The notes under the pieces: generated by a model | Told to the model about the DNA's origin: nothing | Database searches by the model: none | Seen by the model: only the letters and a program-made list of their open reading frames with translations | Position numbers and translations under genes: made by a program | Part shown: piece after piece, positions 1 through 10,459 of the stretch | Position numbering within the stretch: the first letter of the stretch is position 1 | Layout of the letters: the number at the start of each line of letters is the position of its first letter | NCBI GenBank assembly: GCA_022494885.1 | Contig: JAGVSM010004013.1 | Location: forward strand, 164,235-228,234 | DNA from: Micrasema longulum | Taxonomy: Eukaryota; Arthropoda; Insecta; Trichoptera; Brachycentridae | Direction: 5' to 3' | DNA length: 64,000 nt

Positions 1-1
1 A

Positions 2-180
2 TTTACTTCCCTCTTTTCCTCAATCCAATTCTTCTTTCGGCACAAAGATGTCAAGGTTATCAGACCCCAGAGGGCTCCTAGCTACTTTTCTCATTCTGCA
101 ATGAGCAATTTTTCCTTGTATGTGGGTACCACCAAGGAGACTCAAGTCCTCAGATGTGGTGGGCATGCTGGTATATTAAG
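2..180 (+). CDS. Penultimate coding exon of an unrecognised host gene (partial at window edge)
   Basis: From base 2 the frame is open for 59 codons plus two bases and contains stretches such as HKDVKVIRPQRAPSYF and LYVGTTKETQVLRCGG, which look like ordinary protein rather than translated AT-rich spacer. It stops at a good splice donor (TTAAG|GTAAAT at 180/181). The split codon AG|C joins in frame to the block starting at 612. The exon continues beyond the left edge, so its start is unknown. I do not recognise the protein family. No transposon motif is visible. A chance ORF is possible, but frame continuity across a GT-AG intron makes a real gene end more likely. Confidence 0.5.
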
Positions 181-611
181 GTAAATTTCTAAACTTTTTT
201 CTTTTGTCTAAAATTATGCGAGTTAACAGTATTGTTGACCTTGATTATAATGTACAAGTACGGATTTTGTTTACTGGCCATGTATATCTGAATAGTGTTG
301 AAAAAGAGGGAATTTCAGCTTTGGACCTTTATCTAGGCTATGTTCCTATCTCAAAGAGATTATTTATCCTACTTGTAATATCAGCGTGCTGTAATTCACC
401 ACTGTAATTGGGCCTTCTGACCTGTCATGGTTTTGAAAAAAATACAAATCAATACTGTCAATCGGACTAAATATTTTTTTATGTTCATCGCAAAATTGAA
501 AATGCACCAACGATCAAAAAGTAAAAAACTTAAAATGTGATCAGATTGTAAAAGACTAATTTTACACAAACCTTAATTTAAATAATCCATTGATGTATTT
601 TTCTTTTACAG

Positions 612-759
612 CTCGGTTCTCCCCACAAGACACATATTCACGACAGAGAATAACCATCAAGAAGAGGTTTGGGTTACTCATCACACAACAACCCGAACCA
701 ATTATTTAATCTTCACACTTACCTCTTATTATTTTAACAACTGTATATCTCATTTTTAA
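612..759 (+). CDS. Terminal coding exon of the same unrecognised gene
   Basis: The exon follows a polypyrimidine-type acceptor (TTCTTTTACAG ending at 611). Reading on from the split codon gives about 48 residues, including [20 protein letters not shown] and [14 protein letters not shown], and ends at TAA 757-759. The intron (181-611, 431 bp) is AT-rich and has stops in the exon frame. The last dozen residues ([11 protein letters not shown]) look less protein-like, so the true stop could differ if another acceptor is used. The product is unknown. Confidence 0.45.
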
Positions 760-800
760 CTATGTTTATTTTAAAATAAAGTTGTTTTTACATGTAGCTA
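760..800 (+). terminator. 3' UTR and polyadenylation signal of the left-edge gene
   Basis: A canonical AATAAA lies at 775-780, 16 bp after the stop codon, followed by a T-rich stretch from about 803. This fits a short insect 3' UTR with cleavage near 795-800. Confidence 0.45.
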
Positions 801-829
801 AAGGTTTTTTTTTTATACTCTTGTTTTGT

Positions 830-1196
830 AAATGAGGAAAGTCAATGTTTTTTTTTTGTTCATTAAAATATATTAAACTAAGTCAACCCTTTCTTATTTT
901 TATGATTTATGATCACTATGATTTTTAAAGTTTTTTAATTTTGAAATTACACCGCCCGCAATGTCGAGACTTCAAACCTGTGAGTTTTTCTGACATTTAA
1001 AAAGAGAAACTCATACCCTTCAAAACACGCTAAACGTGGCTACCTGGAAACCGGAAATCTATCATCGCACATAATTGATTGGCTATTCTAAACATGTGTT
1101 CACCTAAAACTGCGATATTTCAAAGTAGTTCATTTTTATTGATTTTTTGTACATTTTTGAGAAACATTTCTGTATAATTAAATGGTTTCATTTTTA
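830..1196 (+). mobile_element. M1 MITE-like element, diverged copy
   Basis: It starts with AATGAGGAAAGTCA, a variant of the M1 terminus AATGAGGAAGTTCAG. It then follows the M1 order: an AT-rich arm ending in AAACTAAGTC, a GATCACTATGATTTTTAAAG block, ACCGGAAATCTATCATC, CAAAGTAGTTC and a fading 3' arm. The right terminus is not recognisable. It is one of ten M1 copies in the window. Confidence 0.6.
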
Positions 1197-1449
1197 CAAC
1201 GTTTAAGAAAACATTATTTAAATCCAATAAACAAAGACACATTCTGCTTAGTTCATAGAAATTTTTGGATTTCTAAATTGGTGAACTTATTTGTAAATGT
1301 TTTAAATGTATTAAATTTTAAAACAGATTTCAAAGTATACCTAAATAGTAATTCATAAAAATTTATGAAACAAGGCAATTTTTAGATGTAAACGTCAAAA
1401 TTTATTTGATTTAAATTATTTATTGACAATTCTTGATGAAATTCCATTG
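1197..1449. other. AT-rich spacer
   Basis: I see no ORF, repeat family or motif here. Confidence 0.5.
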
Positions 1450-2562
1450 TAATGATGTAATAACTTATGTTTACATATAAGTTATTAATTAAAAATACCT
1501 GGTACACTTCCACTTATTTGCTAGACCAATTAGCGCATTTCTAATGGGCATCTTCAGACTGGTGAATATTATACAGTGTAAGGATAATTTATATAAAACT
1601 AAATATTATCTTAAGTGTAGATACATTGAAAAATAAGTTGAAAGGGATACAATATGCAATATTTCAATGGAACAAAGTGGGAAAAATTATTGAAACGAGT
1701 GTTGGCGGTGTACTGTAAGAGAGGATTATATTCTATGAAAAACATTTTTTGTTTCATTACAATGTACAGGGTCCAACTAAGGGGACTAATAAGGGTGAGT
1801 TTTTTCCATCGCTATTATTTTTTATCCTATTTATTTCTAAAATTTCCAATTTATCTAACTTTGGGCCTTTATGTCCTACATTTAAAATTTTTATGTCTTG
1901 ATTTGTCAAAATTATGTTTAAACTCATTTAAATGTGATGCATAGTTTGATATATCGTTATTTAATCTATGTGAAGTGAAATGAGGGCATTGGAAGCAAAT
2001 ATAGCAAACTCCCGATCGAAAACATAAATTTTCGAAAAAAATAACAAAAACTGCTACACTAATGCCAAAGAGAGTCTTTATGTTAGAAATGTTATTTTCA
2101 CTGAACTTAAACTTAAGATACTAATAAATTAGCTTCAATAGAAACACGAATTACCAATACTTTCTTAATATTTGTATGGCACGGCCATTTTGAAAATTTA
2201 AATCTCAAGCCTATCATTGGTCGAATAAAATGGCTGATGGATATTTCTATGTTTGCTTAACACTATTTTAAAACCATCAGAAGTATGATTTTAAACTACA
2301 TTTGCAACTCAACTCATGATTTTTATTTCAAAAAGTTGAAAAACTTTACAATGACATCAGAACCAAAAAAAATATTTTTTGGAGGTTGTTATCTTTGCTT
2401 CCAATGTTCTTTCAGTATATATTTAATTGCTCTCCCGCTTTGTCCTATATATGAACCAGGACATTAGAGGGTGAAAGCGCTAATTGGTCAAACAAATAAG
2501 CGAAAGTATACCAATTTTTAATTTGTAACTTATATGTAAACATAAGTTATTACATCGTCAAA
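1450..2562. mobile_element. Penelope-like element remnant in fold-back arrangement with GIY-YIG fragment
   Basis: The left end (1452-1545) and right end (2465-2560) are about 95-bp imperfect inverted repeats; both contain GACCAATTAGCGC, and a small hairpin AACTTATGTTTACATATAAG lies at the tips. Just inside the right arm the minus strand reads YIGQSGRAIKYILKEHW (about 2400-2460), which matches the start of the GIY-YIG endonuclease domain of Penelope-like retroelements (YIGQTGR..EH). The left half has a matching HWKQ remnant on the plus strand near 1993. The minus strand of the left arm has CTGAAGATG..GAAATGCG, resembling a decayed PLE hammerhead motif. No intact RT is visible. The two halves look like opposed truncated copies. 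Confidence 0.6.
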
Positions 2563-3292
2563 ATTTATATCTGATATTCATGGGTATTGCCTCTGATTTA
2601 CGTCTGATACGATGCAGCCTAAAATTCTTACACAAATGGTACATATAACTCAACTAAGTCTTGAGAGACACATCAGTCACTAGCCTTTTTACAGTTATTG
2701 TTAAATATAAATTTTAGGGTAGCACTAGACTTTTTTTCTCTCTGCGCAACAAATGTATTTAACTACTTAAGTACTTTATAGGTATAATGTTTGACTATGC
2801 TATGTTATGTGGAAAACATTTAGAGATTGTATGATGCTGCAAAATGTATTTGTATATATTTATTTTTTTAAATAGGTTGGTTTTGTAAGATGTACAGTAG
2901 CTACACAAATCATCTATGATTGTATATTGCTTACAAAGCATCAAAACAAAAGATTGAATTCAGGTGAGACCTTATTAGTTATTAGCAAATACACACTGAC
3001 ATTGACAATGGGTCGCAAAATCATATGAAGTTCAAATCAATTAACATCTTGAGTAATTCTACTAACTAGACAAAGCACATGTATTGTCTTGTTCACTTTT
3101 TCCAGGGTCGAACTAAAAGAGAATCCATTAGTTTTCAAACACAGAAATTATAATACACATAAGCATATTCTTATGTGAGCCCTAATAATAATAATATTGT
3201 AAAAACATAAATTTCATTTGCAAATAGTTTTATTGTGTGTGTATCAATGTGTCTTAACTGTAAGTCTGAATTTTGATATTTAACTTTTTTTT
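2563..3292. other. Unassigned AT-rich sequence
   Basis: No coding signal or named repeat is recognised. Short T runs and scattered stops occur in all frames. Confidence 0.5.
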
Positions 3293-3415
3293 GCACCACA
3301 ACAGGCCAGGAGGCCCAATTACAGTGGTGAATTATGACACGACACCCAGGCTTAAGAAAAATCACATTAAATTTTTATGTTCTCACCGGTAAACAAATTT
3401 GGAACCTTCCGAGTA
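3293..3415 (-). mobile_element. SINE C, truncated in the tRNA-like head
   Basis: The minus-strand body matches the copies at 54434 and 61264 (GCACCACAACAGGCCAGGAG, ACACCCAGGCTTAAG, AAATCACATTAAATTTTTATG, TTCTCACCGG). The head is lost after GGAACCTTCC, so only part of the B-box region remains. Confidence 0.6.
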
Positions 3416-4112
3416 TGAATAAATTAATGAACCTTTGCCTTATTTATTTCTATACAATTTTATTCAAACTCATAATGTTTTTTTTTTGTTTTACATTTTT
3501 TATTTCACATTATGTATTATATTAATCTCCATTTGAATATTAATTATAAAAATGGAGAAACTAACAAAAAGGATTAATAAATATTTGAAGTATAATAATA
3601 TTTATGAAAAAAAACATATATTTACTGTCTTAAAACGGGGAAGCTATCCCTAGTTAGACAGTTTAGATGTCTCACCAGCAAAGCACAACCATATTTATGT
3701 GTACTTTTACTAGGTACTCATTAAACCTATTGTATATAATAACTAAATGTAAATTGCTGTAGTATTTTTTTATTTGTTTATTATTTATATACAATATTAC
3801 ATTTTAGTTATTTTAAGACATTTTTTAATTTTTTTTACAGGACTCACCAAGCCAATGAATATGGCTTGTCGGTAAAGATCCTTTACAATTAATCATATGA
3901 TAGTCCTACATGGTTTTATAATAATAATTACTACTAACTTAGATATAGGGAGCGAAAAAAATGCGAAGTAATATGTAAATTAAAGTAACCATCAATAGAA
4001 TAATGCACAATATATAAAAATAAGTGTCAATATTTTAAATAAATTGTATTATAAACATATTTCAATTTATAAATGAATGTTTTAAAAAAAAAACTTGTTT
4101 GACTATTTCAAT
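3416..4112. other. AT-rich spacer
   Basis: Nothing is recognised here beyond homopolymer runs. Confidence 0.5.
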
Positions 4113-5110
4113 TTTGTTTATTTATATATGTATGTGCATTACAAAATGTAAAATCTTCATTCATTCACATACAAAAAAAAAACAATAAAACTAGGTATAT
4201 TTAAAAATAGTAATAAAATGTGGGTATACATAATATCTTGAGAATATGTTAAAAAGATAAGAAAATCTTGCAATGAAAAACCCCTCAGAGACGTGAAAAG
4301 TGTCCATATTCAAAGCAATATTGTTCAATATAGAGGTATATAATAACCATTTACAGGTTGGTCCTGTAAATTGGAATATGGAACAGCCTATGTTGACGCT
4401 GTCTAAAATAATTATACGGAACGTAAAAGCTAATGCTCGCATAATTTCAGGGTTGTCGACAGTACCGCGCAACAATCGAAAGAAATACATAATATATACA
4501 CATCCCTTCTGGTCTTTAAACTATAACCAAACATTCCCTGGAGAAACGCAGTGGAATAAAGCCATGGATGTCGTGTACTACCGAAAACCCTGGCAGTACG
4601 CAAGACGAATCCTTAAACTGCTGGAAACTGTTTCGATCTAATCATGAACTGGCAGGGAACTCACAAATGTAATGCCCAGATTCTGATCATTCATTCTGTA
4701 GCGGAAAAAAACGGTTTTATGGGCCCTGGTGAAAGACATAACTGAGCATTTTGAAACATAATTTATTTCGTCTTCCCCATTCAGAAACGTTTGTTAATCT
4801 GCCTGGAGAGTACGAAAATCATCCAAAGTTGTAACCCTCAAAAACAGCTTTAAGTCATCCCGTCATCCGTGAATAATAAAAACGCGAATTGGCGCATTAA
4901 TAAAAATAGAGAACAGCAACGGACCCAGGTTAGATCCTTGCGAGATCTTGATCAAATGTTTCAGTACCTGAGTAAGTACTGTAACATTTGACACAAGCAA
5001 GCCACGGGAAACGTATTGATTTCGGTTTTAGATGTAGCTCGCTATTAATTTTAGCATTCCATCCGAGAAACCGATCTCACTCAGCTTGTTTAACATAACG
5101 TCATTATTTC
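4113..5110 (-). mobile_element. LINE K remnant with RT palm fragments
   Basis: The minus strand carries broken reverse transcriptase of a non-LTR element. Around 5110-4860 it reads LNKLSEIGFSDGMLKLIASY and later QGSNLGPLLFSIFIN (RT block with the QGS.LGPLLF motif), followed after a frame change by FTDD, equivalent to the YADD catalytic box. Nearer its 3' end it reads FFRLLRGTVDNPEIMRAL, matching the LINE K copies at 14.1 and 41.1 kb (FYRLLRGMIDNSEIMRS). Several frameshifts and stops make it inactive. It is the longest but most diverged of the three copies. Confidence 0.75.
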
Positions 5111-5730
5111 GAAATATTGTCATGGAAATAGACGTAGTATGTAAATACGCGTTAAAAATGCGTTTTTTACGTGCGCTTTTGCGTTCAGAATACCACCCCA
5201 GGCCGCATTGTTCTCGTGTAAATGCGCACAGACAGGTGATTTACTCGGCGCGTGTAAGTCGCTCCCGCGTAATTTTTCTGTCGAAAATGATGGCAGAAAA
5301 AAATCATTTTTGTTTTTAATTAGTTTTTTAACAATTCCAATACATCTTGGTGTAAAATAAATATTTTTTTGTGAACTCGCTCATGATCGCCGTTATGTAT
5401 TGGTGTATTTATTTTCTTAGTGCTCACGTGCGCGAATTTTTGTATTGTCCCGGCGTTTTTTCCGCGCGTTTGAGGCTGTTCGCGGAGCTAGAACAAGACA
5501 GTATTACCCTATATATTGTATTGTCCACGTGTAAACGATACTTTATTACTACTAAGTGTGTAAGTGGAAAAATGTCCAAATAACCCCTGTAATTAAGTCC
5601 AAACATATGGAAAAATATTTTCCGATATTTATACAAGACAACTTGAATTTTACTCGAAAAATATGAACAATTATGGGTACTAAAGTTTATAGGGAAAATG
5701 GTAGATAGCTGTTATTAATTTAACTTTGCT
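5111..5730. other. CpG-richer unassigned block
   Basis: From about 5120 to 5480 the sequence is richer in CG dinucleotides than its surroundings (GTGCGCTTTTGCG, CGGCGCGTGTAAG, TCCGCGCGTTTG). Small ORFs exist on both strands but none resembles a known protein. It may be an unmethylated regulatory patch or an unrecognised repeat. Confidence 0.3.
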
Positions 5731-5826
5731 CAATTTGTTGCAACATAGAGGGAAAACTTCTTTGAGAAGGGAATATGGAAGTCTTGGCATTTACAGGGCC
5801 TACGACCTGTCATTGGCTGGTTCAAT
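5731..5826 (+). mobile_element. S2 repeat fragment
   Basis: It contains the core S2 signatures TTGCAACATAGAGGGAAAAC, GAGAAGGGAATATGGAAGTC, GCATTTACAGGGCC and CTGTCATTGGCTGGTT. Both ends are missing. Confidence 0.7.
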
Positions 5827-6460
5827 GCTCAGAATAATAAGTATCATCGTTAAAAAAAATGCAAAGAAGTAGTCCGATACAAAAATTCTAAGATATCATT
5901 AAACTTTGGTAAAACTGGGCAAAATTGTCACGTTTGACGGTACTTAAAAATGTTTTTTAAAAAAGGTGATATTTTTATATTATTGACTAATTTGTTATAA
6001 AAAATGAAAGAGAATACATGACTGACGTTCTCTACGTTTGGAAAAGAACGGACAGAACTTATGTTAACACCTAATATATTTATTTTTGAAATCATATTTT
6101 GCTTTGCAATAATACTTCTCCGCCTCTGTACCTAAGTATTAATATATTAGTCATGTAGCTATAGCAAATTTAATGAGTCACTTTAAATTTAAAAAATACT
6201 TATTGTAAAGCAATCCCAAATCTCAAAATGGTCAACAGTTAATGACTGTGCCGTCAATAATTCCTTATTAAAAATTTAATGGAGTAAACCATACCTATCT
6301 AATTACAATAACAGTTTGGTAAGTTTTTACTATCCAATATAAAATTCCACAAACATTATTTGGTACACCATAAATAACCATCGATAATTTTAAATTATTT
6401 ACTAAATACCTAAAAATGTTAAGTAGTGGTAAATTAAATAGGTGCGAAGGTTTTCACAGT
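5827..6460. other. Unassigned AT-rich sequence
   Basis: No coding or repeat signal is recognised. Confidence 0.5.
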
Positions 6461-6790
6461 CACTGTTATCAATATGTTTCTTTTTTGGGTGATACCGTGT
6501 GCGTTGGATTTGTTCCGACGTTCAGCTTCCATTGCAGGAGCCGTCTTCAGGGTAAACTGAGTGTTTTGTAGAAAAAGGTGTGTGTTTAAGTACTATTAAT
6601 TTGTACCGTGTCGCAGTCGGCAGTAGGCACATTTCTATTCATTTTTGTAGTATGTAGTGCCGGGAACCATGTTGAGTTTAATTTAATTTTAAGTTTACCC
6701 TAAAGATGGCTCCTGCAATGGTAGCCGAAACGTCGGAACAAATCCAACACACACGGTATCACCCAAAAAATAAACATATTGATAGTGGTA
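6461..6790. mobile_element. Fold-back element with two decayed hammerhead-like motifs (probable PLE terminal repeat pair)
   Basis: Arms at 6465-6560 and 6691-6786 are inverted copies (GTTCCGACGTT / AACGTCGGAAC, and GGGTGATACCGTGTG / CACACGGTATCACCC). Each arm holds a hammerhead ribozyme-like core on its outward strand. The right arm has CTAAAGA, a helix GGCT/AGCC and an intact GAAAC followed by GTC. The left arm has an intact CTGAAGA but a decayed GAAC. Such motifs are known from the terminal repeats of Penelope-like elements. Each arm has lost one essential part of the core. Confidence 0.6.
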
Positions 6791-6941
6791 AATTTTTAAA
6801 CTAAATAGAACCGGCATTACAAAAATTTAAGAAGACAATCAAAAGAGCCTTCAAATGAAAAATTACGACGAGGCTTACTATTGTATTTGTCGACAGACTC
6901 GATTTTTAACTACCTGCAAAAAATATCATTTTTATTGTGGA

Positions 6942-6986
6942 TAATTTATATAGCGCTATTTTTGTGAAAATCACCTCAAGGGTTAT
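6942..6986 (-). mobile_element. 3' tail fragment of the CR1/L2-like LINE
   Basis: On the minus strand it reads ACCCTTGAGGTGATTTTCAC then AAAAATAGCGC, the terminal hairpin shared with the LINE at 15.56-16.14 kb and with element Q. Only the tail is present. Confidence 0.6.
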
Positions 6987-6989
6987 CAT

Positions 6990-7078
6990 ATTTTAGCCGT
7001 AGGCGTGTGTAGTGTCGCGGACTCCGGATCAGAAGGTCCGAGGAATCCCACACTACCACTACTTGTGTCCTATTTTTA
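6990..7078 (+). mobile_element. Possible degenerate SINE B head
   Basis: GTGTCGCGGACTCCGGATCA, AGGTCCGAGGAATCCCACAC and CTACC line up with the tRNA-like head of SINE B at 33.9 kb, but with many changes. This is a weak assignment. Confidence 0.3.
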
Positions 7079-7123
7079 AACATAGGTATTTACGACTAAA
7101 ATAAAATGGGTTCAAGATGACCA

Positions 7124-7333
7124 GGCGCCGTAGTGCAGTTGGTAAGACAGCCAACTGTGAAACTGGCGTTGCGGGTTCGATTCCCGACAGTTGCAAGAGA
7201 AAAATCTAAGAAAGATTTGTTTCTTAGTTGGTCTGGGTGTTGTGATGTATTTTTCATTACCTCCTTCCAGTTTCCCTCCATCCCACCAGCTGACAAGCCT
7301 CAAAATAGAGGCTTAGCGGATTATTCCCTTTAA
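7124..7333 (+). mobile_element. SINE D, tRNA-headed, near full length
   Basis: The tRNA-like head has an A-box-like TAGTGCAGTTGG and a B box GGGTTCGATTCCC (7171-7183). The body contains TCCTTCCAGTTTCCCTCC, then GCTGACAAGCCTCAAAATAG and AGGCTTAGCGGATTATTCCC. Copies lie at 28555 and 51145. ORFs on either strand here are shadows of the SINE. Confidence 0.7.
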
Positions 7334-7426
7334 AAAAATGAAAAAAATTGGGCAAATGATAAGAACGCTAAGATTTCTTTAAAAAATACATAAAATATTG
7401 GAATTGTTTTTTAAAGCGATAGAGTA

Positions 7427-7562
7427 AAAAAGTTCAGTGTTTTTATTTATTATTTTTTACTTGACTATCAAACTAAGCCTTTTTTCTTTATGTATCGTAT
7501 TATCATCGGTACGGTTTTTTTATTTTTTTAAAATTACGCGCGTGACGTCATGGTTCATTTGG
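7427..7562 (+). mobile_element. M1 element, 5' part only
   Basis: It runs from AAGTTCAGTGTTTTTATTTA through ATCAAACTAAGCC and CGTATTATCATCGGTACG to GCGCGTGACGTCATGGTTC, then stops. The second half of M1 is absent. Confidence 0.6.
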
Positions 7563-7574
7563 GTGATAGTAATA

Positions 7575-7632
7575 ATATTTTTTTTATAGCGCTGTTTTCG
7601 TGATTAATCACTTCAAAGGCGCAGTTCACTAA
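7575..7632 (-). mobile_element. LINE 3' tail hairpin fragment
   Basis: Minus-strand GCGCCTTTGAAGTGATTAAT with GCGCT at the other side is a diverged copy of the CR1/L2-like 3' tail. Confidence 0.4.
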
Positions 7633-7811
7633 CTTAACCAAAAAATTAAAATAAGGTCTATCTATACGCTAACTTTTAATTACCACGAGTATTTACTTAC
7701 AGACAAATTTTATGAATCATGTAATACCTACACACAGTAGCGTGCCTAGGGTTTACGAGTAAGGCAAGCCCATATATATATATTTTTAATTCACATGTGG
7801 TGCAATTCCCT

Positions 7812-8062
7812 GACGGCCTCATAGTATAGTGGTCTGCGCATTTGCCTACCATGCAAAAGGTCTCGGGTTCGATTCCCGACATGGATGATTTGAAATACTT
7901 ATTTAAAAAGGTGTTTTTACACTAGAATGTGTCATAGTCCCTGGACTGGTACTTGAAACGTAAGACTGATCATCTTACCTTCATGTAGCAAAAAAAAAAA
8001 AGATATACTGCGATTGCAGTGCTCTATGCACCATTAGGTGCGGAAAAGGAATGGTGATGAAT
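7812..8062 (+). mobile_element. SINE A, near full-length copy
   Basis: The tRNA-like head has A box TATAGTGGTCTGCGC, an anticodon-arm-like TTTGCCTACCATGCAAA (loop CTACCAT, formally a Gly ACC anticodon) and B box GGTTCGATTCCC. The body reads GGACTGGTACTTGAAACGTA, AGACTGATCATCTTACCTTC and GATATACTGCGATTGCAG, ending near GGTGCGGAAAAGGAATGG. About ten full or partial copies are in the window. The head is not proposed as a working tRNA gene. Confidence 0.8.
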
Positions 8063-9600
8063 TCACTTGTGTGAAAACATGATGTATGCTTTCTTCACTA
8101 CAGTTGTACAGTCTACAAAGCATCCAAAAGGTATATTATGACGAATAACAATATTTTATGAAAATATGCATAGGATAATCTTTCTGAGTTCTTTTAAATA
8201 AACGAAAAAAAGAAAACACATTTTTTTTTATATAAAAGTAATTCCTCAGATATCAACCATTACCAACAAGTAGCATTAATAAAATATAGCATGCGTAGAG
8301 TTGAATAATAGTCATCGGAACCCATAGATAAATAAATATAATAAAGATAAATTATAATTGATAAAGAATATTGGAAAAGGAAAAGGATAGTAGATAGGCA
8401 AATAAAAAAGAAACGTCGGCCATCTCCGAATTCTTTTTATATATGACGTTTGCACAAAATGAAGTTAATTATCATAAATCTTAACCAGTACGGGTCTTTA
8501 ATCAATGAAGATAAAAATAACCGTTTAAAATTATAAAATTCCGTAAAAAAGAGCATAATAAACAATCGTAAAGTTTGATCGATACGAAATACAAGATACG
8601 CTCTCTGCCAACTTTACCTTAAAGAAGCTGGCTTCAGATTCCCATATAAAACTCAACATATACAGACAAACATTTTATGAGTTTACTGTTTGTTTACATG
8701 CGAATTGCACCGTGAAATAAGCCCTATAAGAACCCCACGTGCGTGAGCGAGATAAGAATACATAGTGTCGTGCATGCTAAAAGGCATGATTTTTGTTTCA
8801 AAATAAATGTCCCTTACATGAGTATCATACGGTAGGTGAAACACATTTCTGATCGCTCTATTTATGCTTGTATTGCCTCTTTAGATCCTTTCAAGTTGGT
8901 GGACTCTCACAATGAACGTTCGATATGGAAAAATCAAACATAATCATCCAACAGATACTGCCGTCCAATATCAATTGAGTTTACCAAAAAAACGCTAGCA
9001 AAAACACGCGAAGTTAATTCGGGAATAGAACATGCAATTCCAGTGCTTTTTCTTACGCAGGTGGTTATTTTTGAACATGTTACTACTTCTGGAAGGCACC
9101 AAATGTTTTTGAGAGATTTACGTAATTTTACAAACCATAGCAAGCGGAAAACTTATAAACTCTCAAAAATTCGGAAGCTATGCAAAAACAGCGGCCGAAT
9201 ATTATGTATAAGAGTACGGATGGTACTATATGCCTGCTTCTGTACATAATGTCCTTATGCATGGAAAAAATATTGTAAAACGTCACACTTTACTACCATT
9301 GGGGCAGCTTTCAGAGGGTGCTCAAGAAACAAGAAACAAGGATTACAAGTATTAGCGCCTGCGCCATGCAAGAAAATGTTTTCGGCAATCAACAAATGAA
9401 AATGTTTTTCACACTGTCTTGTATATATTTCTAGCAAAGGTATGTCTACATCACGCAATGCAATAGATTTAGAAGACGAGACAAAAGCAATTTTAAATAC
9501 AGAATTATAAAAATCAAGATCAGTGTAAAAGTAATTTTGAAAATAGATAGATATTAAAAAAATACCTTAGTTAAAAAAACTCTCACGAATACGATGTTTT
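8063..9600. other. Unassigned 1.5 kb
   Basis: Mostly AT-rich, without recognised repeats. The block 8990-9240 is slightly less AT-rich and has small ORFs on both strands, but neither resembles a known protein and no convincing splice sites bound them. Confidence 0.4.
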
Positions 9601-9604
9601 ATAT

Positions 9605-10140
9605 ATATATATAGTTGGATAATTTATATAGGGCAATATTTGTGAAAATCACCTCAAGGGCGCTGTACAATTAATAAATATCCCAGTACGTCTTGCAGCT
9701 ACAGAGCGCATGGACGGTTGGGATTCTAGTTCCTCGTTTTCAATTAAGATCAATAAAAAATTATAACAGATAGGAGTTAGATTACAGGACGTCTTGCAGC
9801 TACAGAGCGCATAGACAGTTAGAAATTTAGCCCCCATTTACACATTTTAAAAATTGACAAATAAATTTAGTGCATTAATGATACTAAAAAAAATAAAAAA
9901 TAATATGAATAATAAAAAGGAGTAAGATTACAACACGTCTTGCAGCCACTAAGCGTATAGACGATTGGAATTCTAGACCACATTTACAAAATTTAAGTAT
10001 TTTAAAGTTGATATATGAAAGCTAGATAACCAATCATCGTGCAGCTACAAAGCGCATGGACGAGTGGAATTCTAGCAAAGTTAGAATGATATCAATAAAT
10101 TTATAAAAAATAGAGCATGGTAGTAAGTTTGTCAAGTTTT
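9605..10140 (-). repeat. Element Q: four hairpin monomers plus LINE-type 3' tail, copy 1
   Basis: On the minus strand the element ends (9618-9668) in the same GCGCCCTTGAGGTGATTTTC tail as the CR1/L2-like LINE, preceded by four spaced copies of a roughly 40-bp monomer. On the plus strand the monomers read CGTCTTGCAGCTACAGAGCG then CATGGACGGTTGGGATTCTA, at about 9690, 9788, 9934 and 10039. Each can fold with CGTC pairing to GACG and TGC to GCA. Copy 2 at 38745 has four monomers at similar spacing. No tRNA box and no ORF is seen. It looks like a non-autonomous retroelement using the LINE 3' end. Confidence 0.6.
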
Positions 10141-10372
10141 AAACACTGAATATTATTTTTATAATAAAACTTATTTTATATGTATCATGTGTTTTTCTTA
10201 CATTCTGTAATTTTTTTTTTTTTTAAAGTGTATTTTTGCTGACTACTACGAATAAAATTATACAAATGTTTTTATGTATAATGAATTCATATTAATTGAG
10301 TAATATTTCCTTTAAATTTTTTGTCAATATTCTTATTGGTTTCAAAGTTATCGAATTTTAGGATGAAAATAA
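10141..10372. other. AT-rich spacer
   Basis: Nothing is recognised here. Confidence 0.5.
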
Positions 10373-10459
10373 GCCGTTCCACCCATAGTGAGCCGAGTAA
10401 AAGTCTCCCCCGGTTATGCCCCTTACTTGGTCCCACCAACGAGCAGGCGATCTTCCTCT
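10373..10459 (-). mobile_element. RTE/craft-like LINE C-terminal scrap
   Basis: The minus strand reads RGRSPARWWDQVRGITGG, close to the RGRPP.RW.DD(I/V) motif near the C-terminus of RTE-type endonuclease-reverse transcriptases. Flanking frames decay quickly. It is too short for family assignment. Confidence 0.55.

Noticed and set aside
7812..7885. tRNA gene (Gly-like, anticodon ACC)
   Set aside because: The A and B boxes are good, but the acceptor stem does not pair well, the same head is repeated about ten times with a common non-tRNA body, and an ACC anticodon is not expected. It is a SINE head.
9690..10080. CRISPR-like array (four spaced repeats)
   Set aside because: Spacing is unequal (98, 146, 105 bp), the sequence is eukaryotic, and the same four-unit layout with homologous spacers recurs at 38.8 kb, so it is one dispersed element.
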